From an uncultured Tessaracoccus sp. (GTDB lineage: Bacteria; Actinomycetota; Actinomycetes; Propionibacteriales; Propionibacteriaceae), in NCBI RefSeq assembly GCF_947286155.1, contig NZ_CAMYPD010000013.1, positions 1 through 60,014 of the forward strand: DNA of 60,014 bases. The letters are read 5' to 3'. Each line of letters opens with the position of its first letter. The first letter of the stretch is position 1. The notes under the pieces are model-generated. The model was not told the origin of the DNA and ran no database searches. It saw only the letters and a list, made by a program, of their open reading frames with translations. A program made the position numbers and the translations under genes. Positions 23,777-32,144 of this stretch are shown here, one piece after another.

Positions 23777-25915
23777 ATGTCCGACGTCCATACCGAAGCT
23801 CCGCTCGGGCCCCGGTTCATCCCAGGCGGTGTCGAGTTCTCGCTGTGGGCGCCGGACGCCACCCAGGTTGAGCTGTTGCTCGTCACAAACCACCCGCAGC
23901 CCACGCTGCTCGCCATGCAGCGCGAGGCCGACGGAATATGGCGCCTGCGCGTGCCCGGCGTGACCGCTGGGCAGCTGTACGGCTTCCGCGTCGACGGCCC
24001 CTGGGCGCCCGAGCAGGGTCAGCGCTTCAACCGCAACAAGGTGCTGCTGGATCCGTACGCGCGCGCCATCAGCGGCGGCGTCGACTTCCGCGCAGACATC
24101 CGCGCATTCCGCGATGACGCACCCCATCTCATGGATGAGAACGATTCACTGGGCTCCGTGCCGTTGGGTGTGGTTGTCGCAGACACGCCACCGCCCACCC
24201 CCATCGCGCGACGCAAACCCTTGGCAGAGTCGGTGATCTACGAGATGCACCTGCGCGGCTTCACGAAACTGCACCCGTTCGTGCCGGACCACCTGCGCGG
24301 GTCTTACCTCGGCCTGGCGTATCCCGACGTGGTGGACTACCTCGTCGATCTTGGCGTCACGGCCGTGGAGTTGCTGCCAATCCAGCATTTCGTCTCTGAG
24401 CCCTTCGTCGCACTCAAGGGGCTTCGCAATTATTGGGGCTACAACACGATTGGTTTTTTCGCCCCGCACGCGATGTACAAGGCACATGGCCTTGCCGGCT
24501 CGCAGGTCGATCACTTCAAGCAGATGGTGTCGACGCTGCACGAGGCGGGCATCGAGGTGCTGCTCGATGTGGTGTACAACCACACCGCAGAAGGCGGCGT
24601 CGACGGCCCCAGCCTGTCGTTTAGAGGCCTCGCGCAGCAGGATTACTACCGCATGGACCGCGGCCACCACAGCGACTACGACGTCACCGGTTGCGGCAAC
24701 TCCCTCGACACCTCGCATCCCATGGTGCGGCGGCTCATCCAAGATTCACTGCGCTACTGGGTGCACGAGATGGGGGTTGACGGCTTCCGCTTCGACCTCG
24801 CCACCACGCTGTTCCGCGACGAGAACCACCACGTCACGCACGAGCATCCCATGCGGGCATTGCTTGACGACGACCCGCAGCTCGCCGACATCAAACTCAT
24901 CGCCGAGCCGTGGGATATCGGCCCGTTCGGCTACCAGGTGGGCAACTTCGGCAACCGGTGGGCCGAGTGGAACGACCGGTTCCGCGACGAGACGCGCGAT
25001 TTCTGGCGCGGCCACGCGGGTGGTGTGAGCGGCTTCGCTACCAGGTTGGCTGGCTCTGCCGACCTGTTCGACCGCCCCGGCCGAAGCCCCGAGAGCAGCA
25101 TCAACTTCGTCACAGCCCACGACGGGTTCACTGCCCGCGACGTGGTCAGCTACGACGTCAAGCACAACCAGGCCAACGGCGAGAGCAACCGCGACGGCTC
25201 CGACAACAACCGCTCCTGGAACCACGGTGTGGAAGGCGAAACCGACGACGCTGCCATCAACGCGCTGCGCCGCCGTCAGGTGCTCAACCTCATGGCGACG
25301 CAGCTTCTCGCCGTCGGCACGCCCATGCTGCTCGCAGGCGACGAGTTCGGGCGTACCCAGCAGGGCAATAACAATGCGTACTGCCAGGATTCTCCCTTGT
25401 CGTGGGTGGATTGGGATATCTCCGACGAGTGGCGCGCCAACCAGCAGCGCATCCGCAGCCTGATTCATCTCCGCGCGGCCAACCCCCTGCTGCGGCGCGG
25501 CAATTACTGCTACCACGAGGAGATCGTCGATGCCGACGACGTGGGGCTCGAGCGCATCGACCTCACGTGGGTCGACCACGACGGCAGGCTCATGAGCCCC
25601 AATGCCTGGAACGATGCGTCGCGCAAGCATCTGGGCATGTACGTCTCCGACGCCACCGACGCCTTCCTCATCTGGTTCAACGCCGACGAGAACGCGATCG
25701 AAGCCACCGTGCCCGCCATCGAGATGGGGCGCACGTTCGAGTGCCTGTGGAGCAGCGCCGACGACGGTGAGCTCCCGTCGGATCCCCTCCCGGCGGGCGG
25801 CGACTACACAGTGCCGGCGCGATCCGTCACAGTGTTGCGTGCTGAGGTCGCGGCCACCGCGGCGGAGCTTGCGCGCTGGCGCAAAGAAGCAGGTGAGGAA
25901 TCCGGGCAAGCGTGA
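23777..25915 (+). CDS. glgX: Glycogen debranching enzyme GlgX
   Basis: A 712-residue GH13 isoamylase-type enzyme that cuts alpha-1,6 branches of glycogen. It has an N-terminal CBM48 domain (GVEFSLWAPDATQVELLL), then the GH13 blocks: VVYNHTAEGG, VDGFRFDLATTL (nucleophile Asp), LIAEPWDIGP (acid Glu) and FVTAHDGFT (transition-state Asp). The ATG at 23777 has GGAGG 5 nt upstream; the longer frame has no CBM48 sequence. The stop is 41 bp before the glgE start. Confidence 0.96.
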   Translation: MSDVHTEAPLGPRFIPGGVEFSLWAPDATQVELLLVTNHPQPTLLAMQREADGIWRLRVPGVTAGQLYGFRVDGPWAPEQGQRFNRNKVLLDPYARAISGGVDFRADIRAFRDDAPHLMDENDSLGSVPLGVVVADTPPPTPIARRKPLAESVIYEMHLRGFTKLHPFVPDHLRGSYLGLAYPDVVDYLVDLGVTAVELLPIQHFVSEPFVALKGLRNYWGYNTIGFFAPHAMYKAHGLAGSQVDHFKQMVSTLHEAGIEVLLDVVYNHTAEGGVDGPSLSFRGLAQQDYYRMDRGHHSDYDVTGCGNSLDTSHPMVRRLIQDSLRYWVHEMGVDGFRFDLATTLFRDENHHVTHEHPMRALLDDDPQLADIKLIAEPWDIGPFGYQVGNFGNRWAEWNDRFRDETRDFWRGHAGGVSGFATRLAGSADLFDRPGRSPESSINFVTAHDGFTARDVVSYDVKHNQANGESNRDGSDNNRSWNHGVEGETDDAAINALRRRQVLNLMATQLLAVGTPMLLAGDEFGRTQQGNNNAYCQDSPLSWVDWDISDEWRANQQRIRSLIHLRAANPLLRRGNYCYHEEIVDADDVGLERIDLTWVDHDGRLMSPNAWNDASRKHLGMYVSDATDAFLIWFNADENAIEATVPAIEMGRTFECLWSSADDGELPSDPLPAGGDYTVPARSVTVLRAEVAATAAELARWRKEAGEESGQA

Positions 25916-25943
25916 ATGCTCGGCAGACGGCTGCTTCGCCAGG

Positions 25944-25949
25944 TAGGCT
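25944..25949 (+). promoter_or_regulatory. -10 box TAGGCT of leaderless glgE
   Basis: TAGGCT stands 7 nt before the GTG at 25957 and after the glgX stop. It suggests an internal promoter that can express glgE-mak apart from glgX. Confidence 0.55.
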
Positions 25950-25956
25950 GGGCAGC

Positions 25957-27945
25957 GTGAATGCCCACAAGCGCCTCAATCGTACGCCCGGCGGCTTCGG
26001 CCGCATTCCCGTCACCGGGGTCTCCCCCGCCATTGAAAACGGGGCCTACCCCGTCAAGGCCGTCGTCCATGAACGGATCCGCATCACTGCGAACGTGTTC
26101 CGGGAAGGCCATGATGCCGTCGCCGCGTCCGTCATCCTCACTTCCCCGACGGGGCACCAGCGCCGCGTCGACATGCAGCAAATCGAGCCGATGGGCCTGG
26201 ATATCTGGGAAGCCCACGTTCGCATGGCTGAGGAAGGCGAGTGGACCTATCGCATCGAGGGCTGGTCTGACCCCTGGACCACCTGGGTGCATCACGCCAC
26301 GAAGAAGCTACCGGTCGGTGTCGACGTCGAACTCGTGCACATGGAAGGCAATGCGCTGCTCACACACGCCGCCGAGCATGCGGAGCGCTTGGGCGTCGAG
26401 GGAGCTTCTCAGCTGCTCCGCGGCACGGCAGCCTCAATGGCCGACCCCGAGTCAACCGCGACGGACATCGTCGAGCTCGTCACGGCGCGCCCTGTGCAGC
26501 GCGCGATGGCCCGGTTCGGCCCTCGAGAACTGATCTCCCCCACCCAGGAGTTCCCCATCCGTGTAGAGCGGAGGCGGGCGCTGTACTCGTCGTGGTACGA
26601 GTTCTTCCCCCGCTCGCAGGGCGCGTGGCAGGACGAGGACGGCCACTGGCACTCCGGCACGCTGGATGCATCCCACGAGCGGCTCGAGGCAGCCGCAGCG
26701 ATGGGCTTCCACGTCGTATATTTGCCACCTATTCACCCCATCGGGGAGGCCTTCAAGAAGGGGAAGAACAACACCCTCGACGCCAACGAGGAAGACCCCG
26801 GCTCGCCGTGGGCGATAGGGTCGCCCGAGGGTGGTCACGATGCGATCCACCCGGACTTGGGCGATTTCGATGCGTTCGACCGGTTCATGGCCCGAGCGAA
26901 AGAGCTCAATCTGGAAGTTGCGATGGATTTCGCGTTGCAGGCTTCCCCGGATCATCCGTGGGTGACGGAGCATCCTGAGTGGTTCACCACACGCATGGAC
27001 GGCACCATCGCCTACGCCGAAAACCCGCCGAAGAAATACCAAGACATCTTCCCCATCAACTTCGATAACGACCCGGTGGGCATCTACCACGAGGCGCTCA
27101 GGATTCTGCGATTCTGGATCGATAAGGGCGTCACTATTTTCCGCGTCGATAACCCTCACACGAAGCCGATCGATTTCTGGGATTGGCTCTTGAACGAGAT
27201 CTATGCGACGAACCCTGAGGTGATTTTCCTAGCCGAAGCCTTCACTCGTCCGCAGATGATGGCCACTCTCGGCAAGGTGGGCTACCAGCAGTCGTATACG
27301 TACTTCACCTGGCGTAACACCAAACAGGAGCTCACCGAGTATCTGACGGATCTTTCGACGCACATGGCCGCCTACTACCGGCCGAATTTCTTTGTCAACA
27401 CTCCCGATATCAATCCGTTTTTCCTGCAATCCGGCAACCCGGCTGCGTTCGCGATTCGCGCAATTCTTGCTGCGACGACATCGCCGTCTTGGGGTGTGTA
27501 TTCCGGGTTCGAGCTCTTCGAGCACGAGGCGAATGCGCCTGGCCGAGAAGAATACCTGGACTCGGAAAAGTACGAATACCGTCCCCGCGATTTCCAGATG
27601 CAGCCCAATTTGAATGTGCTCATCGGACGACTCAACGAGATTCGGGAATCCCACCCCGCACTACAGCAGTTGCGTGACATTCATTTCCACGATGTGCCTC
27701 ACGACGAGATCATCGCGTTTTCCAAAGTGGACGACCGAGACATTGTGCTCACCGTGTGTTCGCTGAACCCCGACCACGATGTCGTCTCCGAGCTGCACCT
27801 CGACTTCGATGCGCTGGGTCTTGACCCCGATCTGCCGGTTGAAGTCACCGACGAGCTCTCCGGCGAGTCGTTCACCTGGGGCGCGTCGAACTTCGTGAAG
27901 CTCTACCCGTCGCAGCCCGCACACATTTTGAGGGTTTCCCAGTGA
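25957..27945 (+). CDS. glgE: Alpha-1,4-glucan:maltose-1-phosphate maltosyltransferase
   Basis: A 662-residue GH13_3 enzyme that extends alpha-glucan with maltosyl units from maltose-1-phosphate. Typical blocks are SSWYEFFPRSQG, VYLPPIHPIGEAFKKGKNN, FRVDNPHTKP (nucleophile Asp) and FLAEAFTRP (acid Glu), with PDINPFFLQSG as a GlgE hallmark. I take the GTG at 25957 (VNAHKRLNRTPG) because of the TAGGCT box 7 nt before it; the frame also stays open upstream into glgX. The stop overlaps the maltokinase start (GTGA), coupling the enzyme to the one that makes its substrate. Confidence 0.95.
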   Translation: MNAHKRLNRTPGGFGRIPVTGVSPAIENGAYPVKAVVHERIRITANVFREGHDAVAASVILTSPTGHQRRVDMQQIEPMGLDIWEAHVRMAEEGEWTYRIEGWSDPWTTWVHHATKKLPVGVDVELVHMEGNALLTHAAEHAERLGVEGASQLLRGTAASMADPESTATDIVELVTARPVQRAMARFGPRELISPTQEFPIRVERRRALYSSWYEFFPRSQGAWQDEDGHWHSGTLDASHERLEAAAAMGFHVVYLPPIHPIGEAFKKGKNNTLDANEEDPGSPWAIGSPEGGHDAIHPDLGDFDAFDRFMARAKELNLEVAMDFALQASPDHPWVTEHPEWFTTRMDGTIAYAENPPKKYQDIFPINFDNDPVGIYHEALRILRFWIDKGVTIFRVDNPHTKPIDFWDWLLNEIYATNPEVIFLAEAFTRPQMMATLGKVGYQQSYTYFTWRNTKQELTEYLTDLSTHMAAYYRPNFFVNTPDINPFFLQSGNPAAFAIRAILAATTSPSWGVYSGFELFEHEANAPGREEYLDSEKYEYRPRDFQMQPNLNVLIGRLNEIRESHPALQQLRDIHFHDVPHDEIIAFSKVDDRDIVLTVCSLNPDHDVVSELHLDFDALGLDPDLPVEVTDELSGESFTWGASNFVKLYPSQPAHILRVSQ

Positions 27946-29081
27946 AACTTGCCGAAGCGCTGTGGGAGCTGACGGCTCAGGCTCGATGGTTCGGCGGGCG
28001 CGGCCGCAACGGCAAGCTTGCTCGGGTGCGTTCGCTCGACCCGGTCGGCGACGTGCAGTCGTTGTTGCTTGAGGTGGCGTACCCCGCGAGCGAGACAGAG
28101 ATGTACCACGTGCCCGTCCTGCACTCGAAGCTGCCGGGCCTGGCCGAGGCCGTCGACGACGGGCTCAGCCTGTGGCCGCCGTTTGAGGCGAGCGACGGCG
28201 GGTTCACGTTGATCGACGATCTCCCCCGCCCCAGCGCGGCAAGGCGCTTTAAAGGCGAGCAGTCCAACACGAATGTGTTTTTCGACAACGCCACTATGTT
28301 GAAGGTGCTGCGACGTGTGGAGCCAGGCGGGGGCATCGAGGCGGAGCTGCTTGGCGCCCTGCGCGGTTCCGGGGTGGCCCCCGAGCTGCACGGCACGTGG
28401 GCGCATGATGATCTCGCTCTGGGTGTCCTCGTGGAAGCGCTGCAGGATCCCGAGGACACCTACGACGTGGCCTGCGATGCCGCCCGATCCGACCGCGAGT
28501 TCTCGTCGGAGGCCCACAGCCTGGGTAGAGACCTGGCGACGGTGCACTCCTTGCTGCGCACTCACCTGGCCAGGGGCGTCGCCGACTCGGCTGCGAAGGC
28601 CGACGCATTCCGCGAGCGGTTTGATGCGGCGGTGCGAGAGCTTCCGGTGCTGGGAGAGTTCCGCGAAGGCGTGCAGCGCGTGTACGACCGCGTCGGCGCA
28701 GCTCGCATTGAGACGCAGCGCGTGCACGGCGACTGCCATCTCGGCCAGGTGCTGCGCAGCCTCGGCCAGTGGAAGTATGTCGATTTCGAGGGCGAACCGA
28801 TGAAATCACTCGAGGAGCGACGAGAGCTCGATACGCCACTGCGTGACGTCGCGGGCATGCTGCGTTCATTCGCCTACGCGCGCGCGGCTGGGGATGCGTC
28901 GTCGCAGTGGCTCGACGCCTGCCGCGAGGCGTTCCTCGACGGCTACGGCGTGCGCACCGACCCTGTGCTGGACGCCTACGAGCTCGACAAGGCAGTCTAC
29001 GAGGCGCTGTACGAGGCCCGCTTCCGCCCGCATCTCGCCGACGTGCCCATCGCCGCCATCCGCAACCTCACGAGCGCGTAA
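27942..29081 (+). CDS. mak: Maltokinase
   Basis: A 379-residue aminoglycoside-phosphotransferase-fold kinase making maltose-1-phosphate from maltose and ATP. It starts ALWELTAQARWFGGRGR, as in the Mak/Pep2 family. VHGDCHLGQVL holds the catalytic Asp and YVDFEGEP the metal-binding Asp. The GTG start at 27942 overlaps the glgE stop. In other Actinobacteria it is often fused to or next to trehalose synthase (TreS), which is not in this window, so maltose must come from a distant treS or another route. Confidence 0.93.
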   Translation: MKLAEALWELTAQARWFGGRGRNGKLARVRSLDPVGDVQSLLLEVAYPASETEMYHVPVLHSKLPGLAEAVDDGLSLWPPFEASDGGFTLIDDLPRPSAARRFKGEQSNTNVFFDNATMLKVLRRVEPGGGIEAELLGALRGSGVAPELHGTWAHDDLALGVLVEALQDPEDTYDVACDAARSDREFSSEAHSLGRDLATVHSLLRTHLARGVADSAAKADAFRERFDAAVRELPVLGEFREGVQRVYDRVGAARIETQRVHGDCHLGQVLRSLGQWKYVDFEGEPMKSLEERRELDTPLRDVAGMLRSFAYARAAGDASSQWLDACREAFLDGYGVRTDPVLDAYELDKAVYEALYEARFRPHLADVPIAAIRNLTSA

Positions 29082-29132
29082 CGCATCCCGTCGCACCCTA
29101 TCGTCGCGTTATCTCCCGCACCGGGCACACGT

Positions 29133-29235
29133 AACCTGTGCGGCTCTGTCCCGGAACAAGTGTCACCTGCCTAGCCGCGCCGAGGCGCCGTCGGGAGGCA
29201 GATGAGACATGATCCGCTCAGTTGCCGCACAGGTT
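29133..29235. repeat. Inverted repeat in the mak-glgB gap
   Basis: AACCTGTGCGGC (29133-29144) and its exact complement (29224-29235) are 79 bp apart. They fall in the 299-bp gap 29082-29380, which otherwise shows no gene. A possible -10 for glgB is TACATT at 29343-29348. The arms could mark an operator pair or the edge of a degraded insertion; the sequence does not decide. Confidence 0.5.
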
Positions 29236-29380
29236 GCAGGTGCTTGGGCGGAGCCACAACACATGCCCGACGAGTTTCGCGCCGGGTAGGCGGGCGGAGG
29301 GCACACCTGACGGGTCACCGCACGCGGGAAACTGGATGACGGTACATTGGGGGCCAGACACCGATCTTCGAGGAGAAGAC

Positions 29381-31276
29381 ATGGCACACGACAAGTTCGG
29401 CGGACTGACGGGTTGGGACTTCGAGGGGTTCCACAATGGCGGCGACACGGAGATCTGGAAGCGCCTCGGATCGAAGGTTGTTACCGTCGACGATGATGAG
29501 CGCGGGCCAATCACAGGCGTGCGGTTCGCCGTCTGGGCACCGAACGCGCGTCGGGTACTCGTCACCGGCCCATTCAACTACTGGGAGGGCGACGACATGG
29601 AGCTCATCCCCGGCTCGGGCGTGTGGGGTCTGTTCATTGAGGGGCTCGGCGAGGAGACCCTGTACAAGTACAAGATCGAAGATCAGCACGGCAACTGGCA
29701 CGAGAAGGCCGACCCCGTCGCGAAGTTCTCCGAGCAGGCGCCCGCCAACGCGTCGATCGTCTACGAATCGAAGTACGTCTGGTCCGACGACGAGTGGATG
29801 GCCAAGCGCCGCGAGGCCAAACCGCACGCCGAACCGATGAGCATCTACGAGGTGCACCTGGGCGGATGGCGTCGTGGCAAGTCGTACCTCCAGCTGGCCG
29901 AAGAGCTCGTCGAGTATGTGAAGTGGCAGGGCTACACCCACGTCGAATTCATGCCGCTGGCCGAGCACCCCTACGCCCCCAGCTGGGGTTATCAGGTCAC
30001 TGGCTACTTCTCCCCCACATCGCGCTTCGGTAAACCCGACGACCTGCGCTACCTCATCGATCGCCTCCACCAGGCCGGCATCGGCGTCATCATGGACTGG
30101 GTGCCCGGCCACTTCCCCAAGGACGCCTTCGGGCTCGGCCGATTCGACGGCACCGCACTCTACGAGCACGCGGACCCCCGCCAGGGCGAGCACAACGACT
30201 GGGGCACCTACATCTTCAACTTCGGCCGCAATGAAGTGAAGAGTTTCCTCGTCTCCAACGCGCTCTACTGGGCTCAGGAGTTCCATATCGACGGGCTCCG
30301 CGTCGACGCCGTGGCCTCCATGCTCTACCTCGACTACTCCCGCAACGACGGCGAATGGGTACCCAACCAGTTCGGCGGCCGAGAGAATCTTGAGGCCATC
30401 GACTTCCTCCGCTACGTCAACACGCACCTCTACGAGCGCGAGCCCGGCATCTGCATGATCGCAGAAGAGTCGACGAGCTTCCCCGGCGTCACGAAGCCCG
30501 TCGACGCCGGCGGTCTGGGGTTCGGGCTCAAATGGAACATGGGCTGGATGAACGACACCCTGCGCTACCTGGAGCTCGATCCGGTCTACCGCCAATACGA
30601 GCACAACCTGCTGACCTTCGCGATGGTCTACGCGTACTCGGAGAACTTCGTGCTGCCGATCAGCCACGACGAGGTTGTCCACGGCAAGGGCTCGATGATC
30701 AACAAGGTGCCCCAAGACGACTGGCGCAAGTTCGCGACGCTGCGCGCCTACTACTCGTTCATGTGGAGCTTCCCAGGCAAGCAGCTCATCTTCATGGGCT
30801 GCGAGTTCGGTCAGCGCCCCGAGTTCAACGAAGCCGTGAGCCTCGAGTGGTGGGTCTCCGACATGTGGGGTCACGGTGGCCTCCAGCGCCTGTTCCGCGA
30901 TCTCAACACCATCTACCGCGAACACAGCGCCTTGTGGGAGCTTGATAATGATCCTGCCGGGTTCACGTGGATCAATGCCGACGACAACAACCACAACACC
31001 CTCAGCTGGGTGCGTCAGGATTCGGAGGGCAACCACGTCGCGTGCATCACCAACTTCTCGCCCGAGCCGCTCGTCGACTACGAAATCGGCCTGCCCACAG
31101 GCGGCGATTGGAAGGAAATCCTCAACACCGACTCCCCCGTCTACGACGGCTCGGGCCAGTTCGGCAACCTCGGCGAAGTGCATGCCAAGGACGAGCCGTG
31201 GAGCCACTTCCCGGCGCGCGCCAACGTCACGATCCCTCCGCTCGGCTCTATCTGGCTTGAGCGCAGCGCGCGCTGA
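29381..31276 (+). CDS. glgB: 1,4-alpha-glucan branching enzyme
   Basis: A 631-residue GH13_9 enzyme introducing alpha-1,6 branches. It has an N-terminal CBM48 part (GVRFAVWAPNARRVLVTG), then the active-site blocks DGLRVDAVASML (nucleophile Asp), CMIAEESTSFPG (acid Glu) and PISHDEVVHGKGS. The ATG at 29381 has AGGAGAAG just upstream, which sets the start. It completes the GlgE route with glgE and mak. It is shorter than the mycobacterial enzyme (about 730), lacking an N-terminal extra domain. Its stop overlaps the Nudix start by one base. Confidence 0.96.
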   Translation: MAHDKFGGLTGWDFEGFHNGGDTEIWKRLGSKVVTVDDDERGPITGVRFAVWAPNARRVLVTGPFNYWEGDDMELIPGSGVWGLFIEGLGEETLYKYKIEDQHGNWHEKADPVAKFSEQAPANASIVYESKYVWSDDEWMAKRREAKPHAEPMSIYEVHLGGWRRGKSYLQLAEELVEYVKWQGYTHVEFMPLAEHPYAPSWGYQVTGYFSPTSRFGKPDDLRYLIDRLHQAGIGVIMDWVPGHFPKDAFGLGRFDGTALYEHADPRQGEHNDWGTYIFNFGRNEVKSFLVSNALYWAQEFHIDGLRVDAVASMLYLDYSRNDGEWVPNQFGGRENLEAIDFLRYVNTHLYEREPGICMIAEESTSFPGVTKPVDAGGLGFGLKWNMGWMNDTLRYLELDPVYRQYEHNLLTFAMVYAYSENFVLPISHDEVVHGKGSMINKVPQDDWRKFATLRAYYSFMWSFPGKQLIFMGCEFGQRPEFNEAVSLEWWVSDMWGHGGLQRLFRDLNTIYREHSALWELDNDPAGFTWINADDNNHNTLSWVRQDSEGNHVACITNFSPEPLVDYEIGLPTGGDWKEILNTDSPVYDGSGQFGNLGEVHAKDEPWSHFPARANVTIPPLGSIWLERSAR

Positions 31277-32049
31277 TGTCGTCGGAGTTTCGCGTCTCCG
31301 TCTCGCTCGCGGGCGACGGCACCGGCAAGCTGTCGTGGTCTGAGCAGGTCGTCGACGTCGACGTGCTCCAAAAGGGCATCAGCCTGGCCGCCGACGACGC
31401 CATCCTCGGCCACGACCTGCGCCGGCTCACCGTCGAAATCCCGGCCACCGACGCCCCCGCCCGGGTGGCACTCCACCAGGCCGGGTTTCGTCGTGAGGGC
31501 AGGCTCCGCGAAGCCGTGCGCACCGCCGATGGAAGCTTCGTCGACGTGCTCGTCTACGCCCGACTCGCCACCGACGTGGTGTACGGCCCCGTCGGTTTCT
31601 CGTCAGTGATGAACTCGGTGCTGCCTACGAAGCGCGTGATCGGGCATGCGCTGTGCACGAATCCCGACGGCGAGGTGCTCCTGCTTGAGACGAACTACAA
31701 GTCCGATTGGGAGCTTCCCGGCGGCGTGATCGAGCCCGGCGAGCCGCCGAGGCTCGGTGCCGAGCGGGAGATCTTGGAAGAACTGGGCATCGTCGTGGAG
31801 CTCGGGCAGCCCGCGCTGGTGGACTGGATGCCCCCGTATCTCGGCTGGTCCGATGCCATCGAGTTCCTCTGGCGCGTGCCGCCCTTCGACGCCGACGTGG
31901 CGCGCGAGCTGCGGCCCTCCGACGCGGAGCTCAAGGCCCTCCACTGGGTGCACCCCGACGAGGTGCCGCAGCACGTCACGGAGCTCTCCGCACGACGCAT
32001 CGCCAAGCTACTCGCCGGCGAGACGGGATACACCGAAGCTGGTTACTAG
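31276..32049 (+). CDS. Nudix hydrolase with N-terminal GNAT-like segment
   Basis: A 257-residue protein. The C-terminal two-thirds is a Nudix domain whose box GGVIEPGEPPRLGAEREILE, followed by ELGI, matches GX5EX7REUXEEXGU. The first 100 residues resemble part of an acetyltransferase: HQAGFRREGRLREAVRTADG, then VLVYARLA, which is the C-terminal GNAT signature of ribosomal-protein-type acetyltransferases. The acetyl-CoA pyrophosphate loop is not visible, so this part may only bind substrate. TGATG overlap couples it to glgB. Substrate unknown; a sugar nucleotide would fit the context but is a guess. Confidence 0.85.
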   Translation: MSSEFRVSVSLAGDGTGKLSWSEQVVDVDVLQKGISLAADDAILGHDLRRLTVEIPATDAPARVALHQAGFRREGRLREAVRTADGSFVDVLVYARLATDVVYGPVGFSSVMNSVLPTKRVIGHALCTNPDGEVLLLETNYKSDWELPGGVIEPGEPPRLGAEREILEELGIVVELGQPALVDWMPPYLGWSDAIEFLWRVPPFDADVARELRPSDAELKALHWVHPDEVPQHVTELSARRIAKLLAGETGYTEAGY

Positions 32050-32098
32050 CCCCAGCGATCGCTCCCCTAGCCAAGCAGCACCGTCGGAGCACGTCGAA

Positions 32099-32131
32099 GG
32101 CGGCGGCACACGTAGAACATGCACCGCCGCC
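32099..32131. terminator. GC-rich hairpin between convergent genes
   Basis: GGCGGCGG (32099-32106) pairs with CCGCCGCC (32124-32131) across a 17-nt loop. It lies between the stops of the Nudix gene (32049) and the GH92 gene (32145). No T-run follows, so termination in either direction is only possible. Confidence 0.4.
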
Positions 32132-32144
32132 TCGCGTTCATCGG

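Noticed and set aside
29082..29380. tRNA gene or small RNA in the mak-glgB gap
   Set aside because: No cloverleaf, T-loop or CCA pattern could be found on either strand.
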